Positions 35,252 through 43,676 of a stretch of DNA of 64,000 nucleotides are shown here, piece by piece. The position numbers and the translations under genes are program-made. The notes beneath the pieces are model-generated. The model was given only the letters and a program-made list of their open reading frames with translations, was not told where the DNA came from and made no database searches. The stretch covers positions 98,466 to 162,465 of the forward strand of contig NZ_ALKN02000009.1 of assembly GCF_000293865.2 (NCBI RefSeq), read 5' to 3'. The DNA comes from Limnohabitans sp. Rim28 (GTDB taxonomy: Bacteria; Pseudomonadota; Gammaproteobacteria; Burkholderiales; Burkholderiaceae_C). How positions within the stretch are numbered: the stretch's first letter is position 1; every line of letters starts with the position of its first letter.

Positions 35252-36055
35252 ATGGCATTCGTTCACGTCAATGGCATCGATCTTCACTACACGATTGATG
35301 GGACACAAGGTCCTTGGATTTGTTTGTCGCACTCCCTGGCTTGTGATTTGAGTGCTTGGGATTCTCAAGCGGATCTTTTGAAAAAGAATTTTCGTGTGCT
35401 CAGATTCGACACACGTGGGCATGGGCAATCCAGTGCGCCGCCTGGGCCCTACACACTGGACGATATGGCCAATGATGTAGAAGGGCTTTTTCTTCATTTA
35501 AAAATAGAGAAAGCGCATTGGGTGGGCATTTCAATGGGCGGCATGATTGGCCAAACTTATGCGCTTAAAAATCCTGGTGTTTTTCTTTCATTGATACTGG
35601 CAGACTCGACCAGCAGAAGACCCCCTGATGCCATCAGCATGTGGGGAGAGCGGATGAAGGTCGCTCGTTCACTGGGGATGCAAGGGCTTTTGGAAAGCAC
35701 GCTCAAACGTTGGTTCACCGAAGAGTTTAGGAATAATTATCCAAAAGTCATATCGAAAATTGGACAAGGGATTTTGAATACCTCAACCGACGGCTTTATT
35801 GGTTGTTGTGAGGCCATTTCAAAAATTGATTTGCTAGACAGACTCCATGAAATCCATTGTCCAACTTTGATCCTCGTCGGAGAGCACGATCACGGAACCC
35901 CTCCCGAGATGTCACTCCAAATGCATCAACAAATCAAGGGATCCGAATTATTCATCATTCCGAATGCCGGTCACATCAGCAACATTGAGCAAGAAGACAT
36001 TTTCAACTTACAGATCAGTCACTTTTATCAAAAGATAGGTTCGCCCCTCAATTAG
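35252..36055 (+). CDS. Alpha/beta hydrolase, 3-oxoadipate enol-lactonase-like
   Basis: 267 residues. Serine nucleophile in GISMGGMIG, acid in GEHDHGTPP, histidine in NAGHISNIEQ, and the PcaD-like lead FDTRGHGQSSAPPGPYTLDD. Enol-lactonases of this type open a lactone ring in aromatic-acid degradation; other members are esterases. It starts three bases after Bug 6, so a lactone or ester ligand delivered by Bug 6 would be a natural substrate (inference). AT-rich like its partner. Its TAG stop overlaps the stop of the convergent Bug 7 gene by four bases. Confidence 0.9.
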   Translation: MAFVHVNGIDLHYTIDGTQGPWICLSHSLACDLSAWDSQADLLKKNFRVLRFDTRGHGQSSAPPGPYTLDDMANDVEGLFLHLKIEKAHWVGISMGGMIGQTYALKNPGVFLSLILADSTSRRPPDAISMWGERMKVARSLGMQGLLESTLKRWFTEEFRNNYPKVISKIGQGILNTSTDGFIGCCEAISKIDLLDRLHEIHCPTLILVGEHDHGTPPEMSLQMHQQIKGSELFIIPNAGHISNIEQEDIFNLQISHFYQKIGSPLN

Positions 36056-37032
36056 TCTATTCGGATGCCAGCCTCTTTCACCACAGCTGCGTAGCGTCGA
36101 ACATCATTCGTCAGCGTGTTCTGAAAGTCAGCCCTTGGGCGAGGAACCGCCATTTGACCCAGGCCAGACAATTTGGCTTTGATCTCATCTTGGGCCAGTG
36201 CTCGATTCAGACTTGAATTGAGCCGATCAAGGATGGCGGCAGGCGTCCCCGCTGGCGCAAGAATTCCGAGATTGCTTGAAATGTCCACATCTCGTATGCC
36301 CGATGCCGAAAGCCCGGCGACGTTGGCAACCATCGATGACGGATTTGCACTCAGCACTGACAAGGCCCGCAACCGACCGCCGGCAATGTGCGGGACTGCG
36401 CCCGTATCGGCCACGGTGAACTGCACTTCATTGGCCAACAATGCATTCAATGCTGGACCGACACCCTTGTAAGGAATATGAAGAAACCGTACGCCTGCCG
36501 AACGTCCCATCAGCTCAGTAATCAAGTGAGGGGCCGCCCCGTTACCACTCGATGAATAGGTGATGGCACCTTGCTGTGCTCTGGCCGCTTGAATCAAATC
36601 TTGAACAGAACGATAGGGCGAAGTGCTGTTCACAACCAAAAGAAAAGGCGACTCAGTGACAAAGCCTACGGCCTCGAACGACTTGATGGGGTCATATTGC
36701 AAGTTGGCATACAAAGCTGCAGCGGAGGCATGGCTGATGGTGCCTGTGATTAAAAGTGTATGACCATCTGCAGCGGATGCGGCGACGTTGGCTGCAGCGA
36801 TGGTGGTGCCGGCACCCGGACGATTCTCGACAATGACAGGCTGTCCAAATTCATTCGAAAGCCGTTCGGCCATTGTTCGGGCAGCAACATCCGTGGACCC
36901 GCCAGGTGGAAATGGCACAACAAGGCGAATTGATCGGGTGGGAAATGTCGATTGCGCAAAAGACGGAATTGATGATGTGGTTAAAAAACCAGCAGCAGCA
37001 CCCAACACAAGACGACGGCTTGGATTCATCAT
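36052..37032 (-). CDS. Bug/TctC-family periplasmic solute-binding protein (Bug 7)
   Basis: 326 residues. The signal NPSRRLVLGAAAGFLT fits the twin-arginine consensus well and ends in SFAQ. Then VPFPPGGSTDVAAR, ENRPGAGTTIAAANV, ADGHT and HIPYKGVGPALNALLANEV. An AGAGGAG site precedes the tandem ATGATG start. It is 12 bases downstream of the DapA-like gene on the same strand, so the lyase and its likely substrate-binding protein are made together. The stop codon overlaps that of the convergent hydrolase gene. Confidence 0.94.
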   Translation of the reverse strand: MMNPSRRLVLGAAAGFLTTSSIPSFAQSTFPTRSIRLVVPFPPGGSTDVAARTMAERLSNEFGQPVIVENRPGAGTTIAAANVAASAADGHTLLITGTISHASAAALYANLQYDPIKSFEAVGFVTESPFLLVVNSTSPYRSVQDLIQAARAQQGAITYSSSGNGAAPHLITELMGRSAGVRFLHIPYKGVGPALNALLANEVQFTVADTGAVPHIAGGRLRALSVLSANPSSMVANVAGLSASGIRDVDISSNLGILAPAGTPAAILDRLNSSLNRALAQDEIKAKLSGLGQMAVPRPRADFQNTLTNDVRRYAAVVKEAGIRID

Positions 37033-37044
37033 GTACAGCTCCTC

Positions 37045-38049
37045 TTAAAAGACTTGTTCAGACTGACTTCTGGTGACATTCAGGCCAGCTGCAGTCATCA
37101 GCTTAGAAATGACAAGGATTTCTTCAGCCCGGGGACGAGGCATTGGTGCTCGCATCAAGGGCGAGTCGATCAAACCGCGAAGCCACGTCGCAATCTTGTA
37201 CCGGACATGCAATCGTCCTGGCTCAGCATAGACGTATTCGTGTAACCGAGCCATTCCCCCATTCCAAATTTTTCTGGCCCCTTCCAGATCCAGTCGATCA
37301 AAGGCTTCTATGTGTTCCAGCATTGGCTCCATGGCATAGTTAAACGAACCGCTGATGGCACCGTCGAATTGCCAACCTGAGGCCAGGTAGTCGTGAAAAA
37401 GGTGCGCGCTTGATGGCATGACGGCCACGTTGGGACAATGTTCACGCAAAGCCCTGGCGATCAAGCGCGCACCTTGTGGTGAATACGTCATTTTCCAACC
37501 GATCATGTTGGGTACCGCACGGCACACCGCAAGCGTGGCCTCCAGTGGCAATCCCAGCCCCCACTGCGGCGTGGAATTCGAAATCGGGTGTGCAAACATC
37601 GGCAGATCAGCCGCTGCTTGTTGCAATAAGATTTGGTCGATCCAAACCTCTGGATATTTGGCCGCATCCCAGGCAACCGATACATCCATAGAGCCTGCGG
37701 GTGGGATGACGAACAGGCCATCGACGCCAAATTCTTTGGCGTCTTGAGCCGCTTCCACCGCATCCTTGGTGGTCCACCCAAAGGTGCCAGCCAAAACAGG
37801 CATACGGCCTCCAGCCTCTTCCATCACGATTTTTAAAACACGACGCTTCTCTGCCCGGCTCAGGTAGGCCACCTCACCCGCTTCTGGATTGGCGATGAGA
37901 CCACCGACTCGAGAAAAACGATGTTCTGCGTAGTACCTGACGATTTGACGTAAACCTTGTTCATCAATTTCATCATCCTTCAGTGGAAGCACCAATGCGG
38001 TGTAAAGTTTGTGGGACAGGGTTTTCTGTTCGGTGTGTGTGAGTTTCAT
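37045..38049 (-). CDS. Dihydrodipicolinate synthase (DapA/NAL) family lyase
   Basis: 334 residues, a TIM barrel with the Schiff-base lysine at 186 in MIGWKMTYS. By eye, the position of the catalytic tyrosine of DapA (in a YNVP motif) is Phe152 in MFAHP, which argues against normal dihydrodipicolinate synthesis and for another aldolase or hydratase activity in the superfamily. The early barrel strand reads GGLIANPEAGEVAYLS, where DapA has GTTGE. A GAGG site lies eight bases before the ATG. First gene of a two-gene unit with Bug 7. Confidence 0.87.
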   Translation of the reverse strand: MKLTHTEQKTLSHKLYTALVLPLKDDEIDEQGLRQIVRYYAEHRFSRVGGLIANPEAGEVAYLSRAEKRRVLKIVMEEAGGRMPVLAGTFGWTTKDAVEAAQDAKEFGVDGLFVIPPAGSMDVSVAWDAAKYPEVWIDQILLQQAAADLPMFAHPISNSTPQWGLGLPLEATLAVCRAVPNMIGWKMTYSPQGARLIARALREHCPNVAVMPSSAHLFHDYLASGWQFDGAISGSFNYAMEPMLEHIEAFDRLDLEGARKIWNGGMARLHEYVYAEPGRLHVRYKIATWLRGLIDSPLMRAPMPRPRAEEILVISKLMTAAGLNVTRSQSEQVF

Positions 38050-38280
38050 CTGGCGGCCTCATTCAATGGTTTTTATTCAGTGGCAAAAATGGCTCCGGGA
38101 TTCACGTTGGATGCTGCCGTCGAAGCCCCATTGACTCCGAGCACCGACTTGGGCTGGTCATGGATGACCCTGAATTTGCTCGAAAACTTGAGCATTCGGC
38201 CACTTGGCGCATCATCTTGCTTCGGTGCATCAGGTCAAATTCGTGTCGATAGCACCTCAGGTACAACGCTTGTATGACCT

Positions 38281-39141
38281 TCAGACCACAACCTCCTCCG
38301 TGGTGGCGCGCCGCAACTCACGGCGAACCCCAAAATCAAACCAACGCCCGCGGTGAAGCGTCGCGGTGTTGTCCCACATGACAAGATCGCCTTCTTGCCA
38401 GCGATGCTGATAGACAAATTCACGCTGGGTCGCGTGCTCCATCAAGTCGAGTAGCAGCATACGGCCCTCAGCGAGCGTCATACCCTCGATCTCGCAAGCG
38501 TGAATCCCAACGAAAAGAATCTTGCGGCCAGAGCGAGGATCCGTTTGCACCAATGGCCATATTGCCGGAGGAATAGCGTTGCGCTGCTCTTCTGTGTACT
38601 GGGTATCACCCAATAGAAAGCGCGAGTGCAGTGCATAGTGAATGGCGTTCAAATCTTGAACTTGCAGTTGACGCCAGTGGGGCAGTTCATCCCAAGCCAT
38701 TCGTAAATCTGCGAATTCGGTCTCGCCGCCAAAGTCCGGCACAGTGACCGCTGACAACATGGAGTACTTCGCTCGCGGCTTTTGAAAAGAACTGTCACTG
38801 TGCCAAAGTTGATTGGCCACATTTCCCACAATTTTGGCGTGCTGACGATCCGCCACCTCTCCGTCAACTTTGACGTTCGAGATGTCAGCCAACTCAGCGA
38901 ACTCTAACCTGTGCGGGCCGCCTTTGAGTTTTCGCAAACCCATGTCCAGAGGTCCAAGCGACTTGGCAAATGCAATTTGCTGACTTTGCGTTAACGGTTG
39001 ATTGCGGAAGATTAAAACAGCATGTTGGTCCATGGCATCTTCAACCGCCTTGCGCTGATGCAGCGTCAGTGGCTCGCGCAAGTCGATGCCTGTGGCCTCA
39101 GCTGCGAAGGGTTGAAGCGGTTTAAGCTGAAGGGTACTCAT
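38281..39141 (-). CDS. TauD/TfdA-family Fe(II)/2-oxoglutarate dioxygenase
   Basis: 286 residues. The iron-binding His-x-Asp is at 114-116 (QLWHSDSSF), the distal histidine in TLHRGRWF and the 2-oxoglutarate-binding arginine in RRELRRAT. Family members hydroxylate taurine, alkyl sulfates, aryloxyacetates and similar compounds, causing C-S or C-O cleavage. The ATG at 39141 follows an ATGGAG site; an alternative ATG at 39156 overlaps the Bug 8 stop as ATGA. Either way it is tightly coupled to Bug 8, the presumed receptor for its substrate. The 230 bases beyond its stop hold no convincing gene. Confidence 0.92.
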   Translation of the reverse strand: MSTLQLKPLQPFAAEATGIDLREPLTLHQRKAVEDAMDQHAVLIFRNQPLTQSQQIAFAKSLGPLDMGLRKLKGGPHRLEFAELADISNVKVDGEVADRQHAKIVGNVANQLWHSDSSFQKPRAKYSMLSAVTVPDFGGETEFADLRMAWDELPHWRQLQVQDLNAIHYALHSRFLLGDTQYTEEQRNAIPPAIWPLVQTDPRSGRKILFVGIHACEIEGMTLAEGRMLLLDLMEHATQREFVYQHRWQEGDLVMWDNTATLHRGRWFDFGVRRELRRATTEEVVV

Positions 39142-39152
39142 AGCGCGCTCCA

Positions 39153-40139
39153 TCATTCCAATTTAATGCCTGCTGTCTTGACGATGGCAGCCCATTTGTC
39201 GATGTCTTGTCGAATCTGCGCCGTATATTGATCCGCTGTAGACCCCACAGGCTCCATGCCCAATTGCTGCATGCGAGCGACGACATCGGTACTGCGAACA
39301 ACCTGACCAATATCCGCGCTGATTTTCTTCAACAATGTCGGTGACATGCCTGCAGGTCCGATGATGCCGATAGCACTGACTGCACTGAAACCGGGGACGG
39401 TCTCAGCGATCAATGGTATTTCCGGGTTGGAGACAGCACGTTTAGGACTGGACAGTGCGATGACCTTCATGCGGTTGTCTTTGACATAAGGCATCGAGGA
39501 GAACAGCACATCAAACAGCAAGGGCACTCGCCCACCAATCATGTCTTGCTGAGCCGGTGCGCTGCCTTTGTAAGGGACATGCAACAAGGAAATACCGGCC
39601 ATATGGCTCAACATCTCACCGGCCAGATGCGTCCCGGTGCCGGCACCAGGCGTTGCAAAGCTCAAGCTGCCAGGATTTTTCTTGGCATAGGCGATCAGTT
39701 CAGGCATGGTGTTGAAGGGCTGCGAAGGGTGCGCAAACAATCCAAAATGTGCTTGCGCCACTTGAGACACACCCACCAGATCTTTTTTGGTGTCGTACGG
39801 CAAGCTTGGCTGCAGGCTGGGATTGATCGTCAGCGCTGTAATGGCCATACCCAATGTATAACCATCTGCTGGCGACTTGGCGACGATGCTGGTGCCCAGC
39901 GTGGTTCCAGCACCCGGTTTGTAGTCGACCACGACGGGCTGCTTCCACAACGACTGCAATCCCGTTGAAATGATGCGCGCTACGGTATCGGTTGGCCCGC
40001 CTGGTGGAAAGGGTACGATCAACTTGACAGGCTTGTCGGGCCAAGCCTCCAAAGACTGAGCCGCCAAAAACACCGGCGAGAAGGCCGATGCCAGCGCCAA
40101 GACGGCCTGTATGGACCGTCTTGCAAAATTCTTGTTCAT
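39153..40139 (-). CDS. Bug/TctC-family periplasmic solute-binding protein (Bug 8)
   Basis: 328 residues. Signal NFARRSIQAVLALASAFSP ending at FLAAQ, with paired arginines. Motifs VPFPPGGPTDTVAR, DYKPGAGTTLG (Tyr where most have Asn), ADGYT, FATPGAGTGTHLAGEML and HVPYKGSAPAQQDMIGGRV. A GGAG site nine bases upstream fixes the ATG at 40139. The TauD gene follows directly. Bug 9 and the CocE hydrolase precede it on the same strand with a 130-base gap, so all four may be one catabolic unit. Confidence 0.94.
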   Translation of the reverse strand: MNKNFARRSIQAVLALASAFSPVFLAAQSLEAWPDKPVKLIVPFPPGGPTDTVARIISTGLQSLWKQPVVVDYKPGAGTTLGTSIVAKSPADGYTLGMAITALTINPSLQPSLPYDTKKDLVGVSQVAQAHFGLFAHPSQPFNTMPELIAYAKKNPGSLSFATPGAGTGTHLAGEMLSHMAGISLLHVPYKGSAPAQQDMIGGRVPLLFDVLFSSMPYVKDNRMKVIALSSPKRAVSNPEIPLIAETVPGFSAVSAIGIIGPAGMSPTLLKKISADIGQVVRSTDVVARMQQLGMEPVGSTADQYTAQIRQDIDKWAAIVKTAGIKLE

Positions 40140-40269
40140 TCAATGGTCTCCAGTTGATTCACGAGTGCGCCTGATGAGCAGGTGGGCAAAAACATCACAA
40201 GGTCATCTTGCGCAAATTAAATTGATTTGCAGTCTCTACACTGCGGCGCGCAGAGACCCGTCCATGAAG

Positions 40270-41235
40270 TCAATCCACTTTGGCACCAGATGCTTCGACC
40301 GCAGGTCGCCAACGTTCTGTATCACGGCGCACGAAGTCTGCAAACTGCTGCACTGACCCACCCACCACATCCAGTCCCTGCCCCGTCAATCCATTGCGGA
40401 CCTCAGGGTCGTTCAATACCTTGTTGATTTCGGTGTTGAGTCGGCTGATTGTTCCTGCCGGGGTGCCTGCCGGCACCATGACACCTTGCCACCCCACAGC
40501 CACAAAGTCTTTCAGCCCGGCTTCAGCCATGGTTGGGACTTCGGGAAAAACATTCGAACGGGTCGCAGAGGTAATTGCAAGAACTTTTATTTTTCCAGAC
40601 TTGACGTGTTGAGTTGCGCTAACAAGATCATTGGACAAGACCTGAACCTCTTTGGATAAGAGCGCGTTGAGGGCTGGCGCTGCGCCTTTATAAGGAATAT
40701 GCGTGATGGAAACGCCCGCATGCAATTTAAACAACTCCACGGCCAAATGCGGAAAGGTGCCACTGCCAGCCGAAGCATAGTTCAGGCCTTTTGGATCGGC
40801 TTTGGCCAGCGCAATCAGTTCGCTCACCTTGCTCGCCTTGACATCCTCGGCGACCAATAACAGGTTGGGCACATTGACCATGTGTATCACTGGCGCAAAT
40901 GCTGTTGCCGTGTCATAAGGCAATGTCTTGTACAAGCTTGGGTTGATGGCGATATTGGTGTTTGCAAAGAGCAGTGTATGGCCATCGGCCGTGGCTTTGG
41001 CAACAGAATCCGCCCCCAAAATGCCACCAGCACCTGGTTTGTTGTCGACAATCACGGGTTGCCCAAGGGACGCCGACAGGCGCACCCCGATGAGTCGAGC
41101 CAATGCATCAGCTGATCCACCTGGGGGAAATGGCACGACAAATCGAATGGGCTTGGTCGGATAGTTTTGCGCTTGGGCCAAGGCCGCGCTGATCAACAGT
41201 CCAAACAGAAGGGTCTTGCGCAATATTTTGAACAT
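40270..41235 (-). CDS. Bug/TctC-family periplasmic solute-binding protein (Bug 9)
   Basis: 321 residues. Signal ILRKTLLFGLLISAALAQAQ. Motifs VPFPPGGSADALAR, DNKPGAGGILG, ADGHT, YASAGSGTFPHLAVELF and HIPYKGAAPALNALLSKEV. The ATG at 41235 lies 2 bases after the CocE stop, with its GGAG site inside the end of the CocE gene, so the two are made together. The longer open frame to 41394 runs through the hydrolase gene and is not used. Confidence 0.94.
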   Translation of the reverse strand: MFKILRKTLLFGLLISAALAQAQNYPTKPIRFVVPFPPGGSADALARLIGVRLSASLGQPVIVDNKPGAGGILGADSVAKATADGHTLLFANTNIAINPSLYKTLPYDTATAFAPVIHMVNVPNLLLVAEDVKASKVSELIALAKADPKGLNYASAGSGTFPHLAVELFKLHAGVSITHIPYKGAAPALNALLSKEVQVLSNDLVSATQHVKSGKIKVLAITSATRSNVFPEVPTMAEAGLKDFVAVGWQGVMVPAGTPAGTISRLNTEINKVLNDPEVRNGLTGQGLDVVGGSVQQFADFVRRDTERWRPAVEASGAKVD

Positions 41236-41237
41236 AC

Positions 41238-42923
41238 TCAGTCTCCGGATGAAGGAATGATGGGAAGCAAAAGGTGAGATGGATGAGTGCCGCCAAATTG
41301 GACAACATGCTTGGTTGGAACGGCGTTGCAGGTGTGCACCCAAATGGGGTCTTCGGCCGTCGAGTCCTGGCCCCGGACGTCCAGGACCAAACAATGACCC
41401 GCCTTGAACAAATTGGACACCTCTCGGATTTCCATGGCATAAAAATAACTTTGACCGGGCTCCAATTTTTCTTGATTCAAGTGCAACTGACGAGGCCGGT
41501 AGTGGGTTGATTTTTCAGTGTCCAGCGCCCGCTGTGATGCGCGCAGCCAACCTTTGGTCAGCACGCGTGAGCTGCCATCGGGTGCCACATCTCGAAGCGT
41601 AGCGATCCACGTGGCATCTGGCTGGTCCAGCGTGGCGTTGAAGTAGAAAGCTACCGGACCCGTCACTTCCGTGTCGACTTCAAACGGTTGACTCTGAAAA
41701 CTGACTGCTGGTGGCAACTGACCTGGTGGCAAGTTGGGTTCATTGAAAAATACAGCCTCTCCACCGCTGGAACTTGATGCAGTTCTCAGCGAACCGTCGG
41801 GGCCAAGAAAAAATGGTGTCCATGTCGTCCTGGCAAGAGGCCATTCATGTTCAAAACGGTAGGCGTCCCGCCCTTTGATCAGCAACTCGATGGGCGGCTC
41901 ATCCATAAAGCCGGTGTCCTTGCCTTTCAGCCAATGGTCATACCAGCGCAGAATCAAATCATGATGATCAGACCAAGGTCTCAGCGGTCCTAGGCGCGAA
42001 GGCGTTTCCATCACCAGCAGCTTCTTGGGTGCGTCAATGCCTTGGTAAGCCTCAAATGCACCCGCCAGATGCACCGCCCAACTTGTCCATCGGGTGACCA
42101 AGAATGTCGGAATCTTGATCTTGTCGAACATCTTGTACGGTGATCGTTCCCAGTAAAAAGGGCCGTCAAAGGGCTCCAACATCCAGTCAAAAAGCAAAGG
42201 GTTTTTGCGGGGATATTTCAACTGAATGTGCAAATAGGGAGATCGCAAAACTTCAGGACTTTCCATCAAGCTGGCCACTCTGCGATCGATCTCTTCAACA
42301 GGAAGGCGGTCATAACTCAGCGGCCTCATGCCATCCACGCTCACATGGCCCCACCACTGATGCCAAAAACCTTCATTGAGCAAGCCACCGTGATAAACAC
42401 TCTGGCGGTACCGATCCGTCAACGCTTCATACGGAACAATGGCTTTCAAATGGGGGGGTTGCTGAGCTGCCACCATGTACTGCATCACTGCAAAGTAAGA
42501 CATACCCAGCATGCCGCACTGCCCATCGCACCAATCTTGTTCGGCCATCCACTCAATGATGTCGTAACCGTCTTGTTGCTCCTTGGGTCCTTGGTAGCAA
42601 TATTCACCCTCTGAATCGCCAGAACCGCGTGCATCAGCGATCACATGAACATAGCCACGGCTGACAAAATACTCAGAGTCACCTGCTTCCAAACCCCCAT
42701 TGCCGATCAAGGGACTCAAGGGTGCTCGTGTGGCTGTCACACGTTGCAGGTCCTTACCGTAATGGGAATAGCTGAGCAAAGCTGGGTATTTTCCTGGACG
42801 ATCTGGCAAATAGACGTCGCAGGCCAGCTTTGTGCCATCACGGCTGGTGATGAAAATGCCTCGTCGCACCACCATACCGAACTCTGGTTGAGACACTTCA
42901 CTGCGCCAATCTCGTTCAATCAT
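41238..42923 (-). CDS. CocE/NonD-family serine hydrolase (peptidase S15 fold)
   Basis: 561 residues. N-terminal alpha/beta-hydrolase domain with nucleophile Ser142 in LGMSYFAVMQ, a helical cap, and the C-terminal jelly-roll typical of cocaine esterase and X-Pro dipeptidyl peptidases (for example EVTGPVAFYFNATLDQPDATW). Such enzymes hydrolyse acyl esters or amides. No signal peptide. A GGAG site precedes the ATG. It is the first gene of a unit with Bug 9, and divergent from the MarR gene behind a pair of palindromes, which suggests MarR-type repression lifted by the substrate. Confidence 0.9.
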   Translation of the reverse strand: MIERDWRSEVSQPEFGMVVRRGIFITSRDGTKLACDVYLPDRPGKYPALLSYSHYGKDLQRVTATRAPLSPLIGNGGLEAGDSEYFVSRGYVHVIADARGSGDSEGEYCYQGPKEQQDGYDIIEWMAEQDWCDGQCGMLGMSYFAVMQYMVAAQQPPHLKAIVPYEALTDRYRQSVYHGGLLNEGFWHQWWGHVSVDGMRPLSYDRLPVEEIDRRVASLMESPEVLRSPYLHIQLKYPRKNPLLFDWMLEPFDGPFYWERSPYKMFDKIKIPTFLVTRWTSWAVHLAGAFEAYQGIDAPKKLLVMETPSRLGPLRPWSDHHDLILRWYDHWLKGKDTGFMDEPPIELLIKGRDAYRFEHEWPLARTTWTPFFLGPDGSLRTASSSSGGEAVFFNEPNLPPGQLPPAVSFQSQPFEVDTEVTGPVAFYFNATLDQPDATWIATLRDVAPDGSSRVLTKGWLRASQRALDTEKSTHYRPRQLHLNQEKLEPGQSYFYAMEIREVSNLFKAGHCLVLDVRGQDSTAEDPIWVHTCNAVPTKHVVQFGGTHPSHLLLPIIPSSGD

Positions 42924-42970
42924 GTTCTAGGGCTCCAAGGGTTAGCCTCAGCTGATGTAAAGAATCGATT

Positions 42971-43012
42971 TCAGTCTATGTTGAGTTAGACTGATTGTTG
43001 AAAATAACAATC
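42971..43012. promoter_or_regulatory. Two adjoining palindromes, likely MarR operators
   Basis: TCAGTCTA (42971-42978) and TAGACTGA (42987-42994) form an eight-base inverted repeat. GATTGTT (42993-42999) and AACAATC (43006-43012) form a seven-base one, and the two share two bases. They lie in the 136-base gap between the divergent CocE and MarR genes. The position suits operators for the MarR protein, controlling both its own gene and the hydrolase unit. Confidence 0.65.
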
Positions 43013-43059
43013 GCTGGTGTTTACCCCAATTCGACTTCTGAAACCCATCAAGACGGTTT

Positions 43060-43578
43060 ATGTCTCTCGACAATCCTCAACGGCTAGAAGATCTTTTGAA
43101 CTACCGGTTGTCACGCCTGTTAGCGCTCAGCAGCGCGCCAGGTATTCGTCTATTTGAAGGCGGCTATGGGGTATCTCGCCGTGAATGGAGCCTCGTGGGT
43201 CTGATCGCTGAAAACGGCAAAATGTCCCCGTCAAAACTGGCTCAAATCGCACACCTCGAACGTGCGCATGTCTCAAAAGCCATCACGGAATTGGTCGCCA
43301 AGGGATTACTGGTCAGAAAAACTGCCCCCAACGATGCTCGGCGCGCCCAAATTGATTTGACCGAACAAGGTTTGCAGCTTTACAGGGAGATTTTTCCGCA
43401 AATCGCTGCGTTGAATCAATCCGTCGTGAATGTTTTAAGCCCCGATCAATTAAGAATTTTTGATGCGGCGTTGCTTGCACTGACCGACTCGGCAGAGAAG
43501 CTGGTGCGCAGTGTCCCGGTCAAAGTCAAAGCGTCAAGACATCTGGGTGAAAGTCGAAGAAGCACAAAATACCCATGA
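43060..43578 (+). CDS. MarR-family transcriptional regulator
   Basis: 172 residues with the winged helix-turn-helix core from about residue 40 (VSRREWSLVGLIAENGKMSPSKLAQ, then HVSKAITELVAKGLL) and the wing DARRAQIDLTEQG. Dimerisation helices flank it. MarR proteins usually repress a divergent operon until a small aromatic or acid ligand binds. Here that operon would be CocE, Bug 9, Bug 8 and TauD. The C-terminal tail of ~25 residues is basic and slightly longer than usual. Confidence 0.92.
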   Translation: MSLDNPQRLEDLLNYRLSRLLALSSAPGIRLFEGGYGVSRREWSLVGLIAENGKMSPSKLAQIAHLERAHVSKAITELVAKGLLVRKTAPNDARRAQIDLTEQGLQLYREIFPQIAALNQSVVNVLSPDQLRIFDAALLALTDSAEKLVRSVPVKVKASRHLGESRRSTKYP

Positions 43579-43676
43579 GCGCCATTGAGCCATCCTGACG
43601 CAGGACAACACATGGCTGCCCTGTTCATCCATCACTGGCGTGGACTGATCGGGCGGATTCCAAAACATGGCCGATC

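Noticed and set aside
37957..38277. Plus-strand frame in the gap between DapA-like and TauD genes
   Set aside because: Starts inside the DapA-like gene on the other strand, no ribosome site, and no recognisable domain in the tail.
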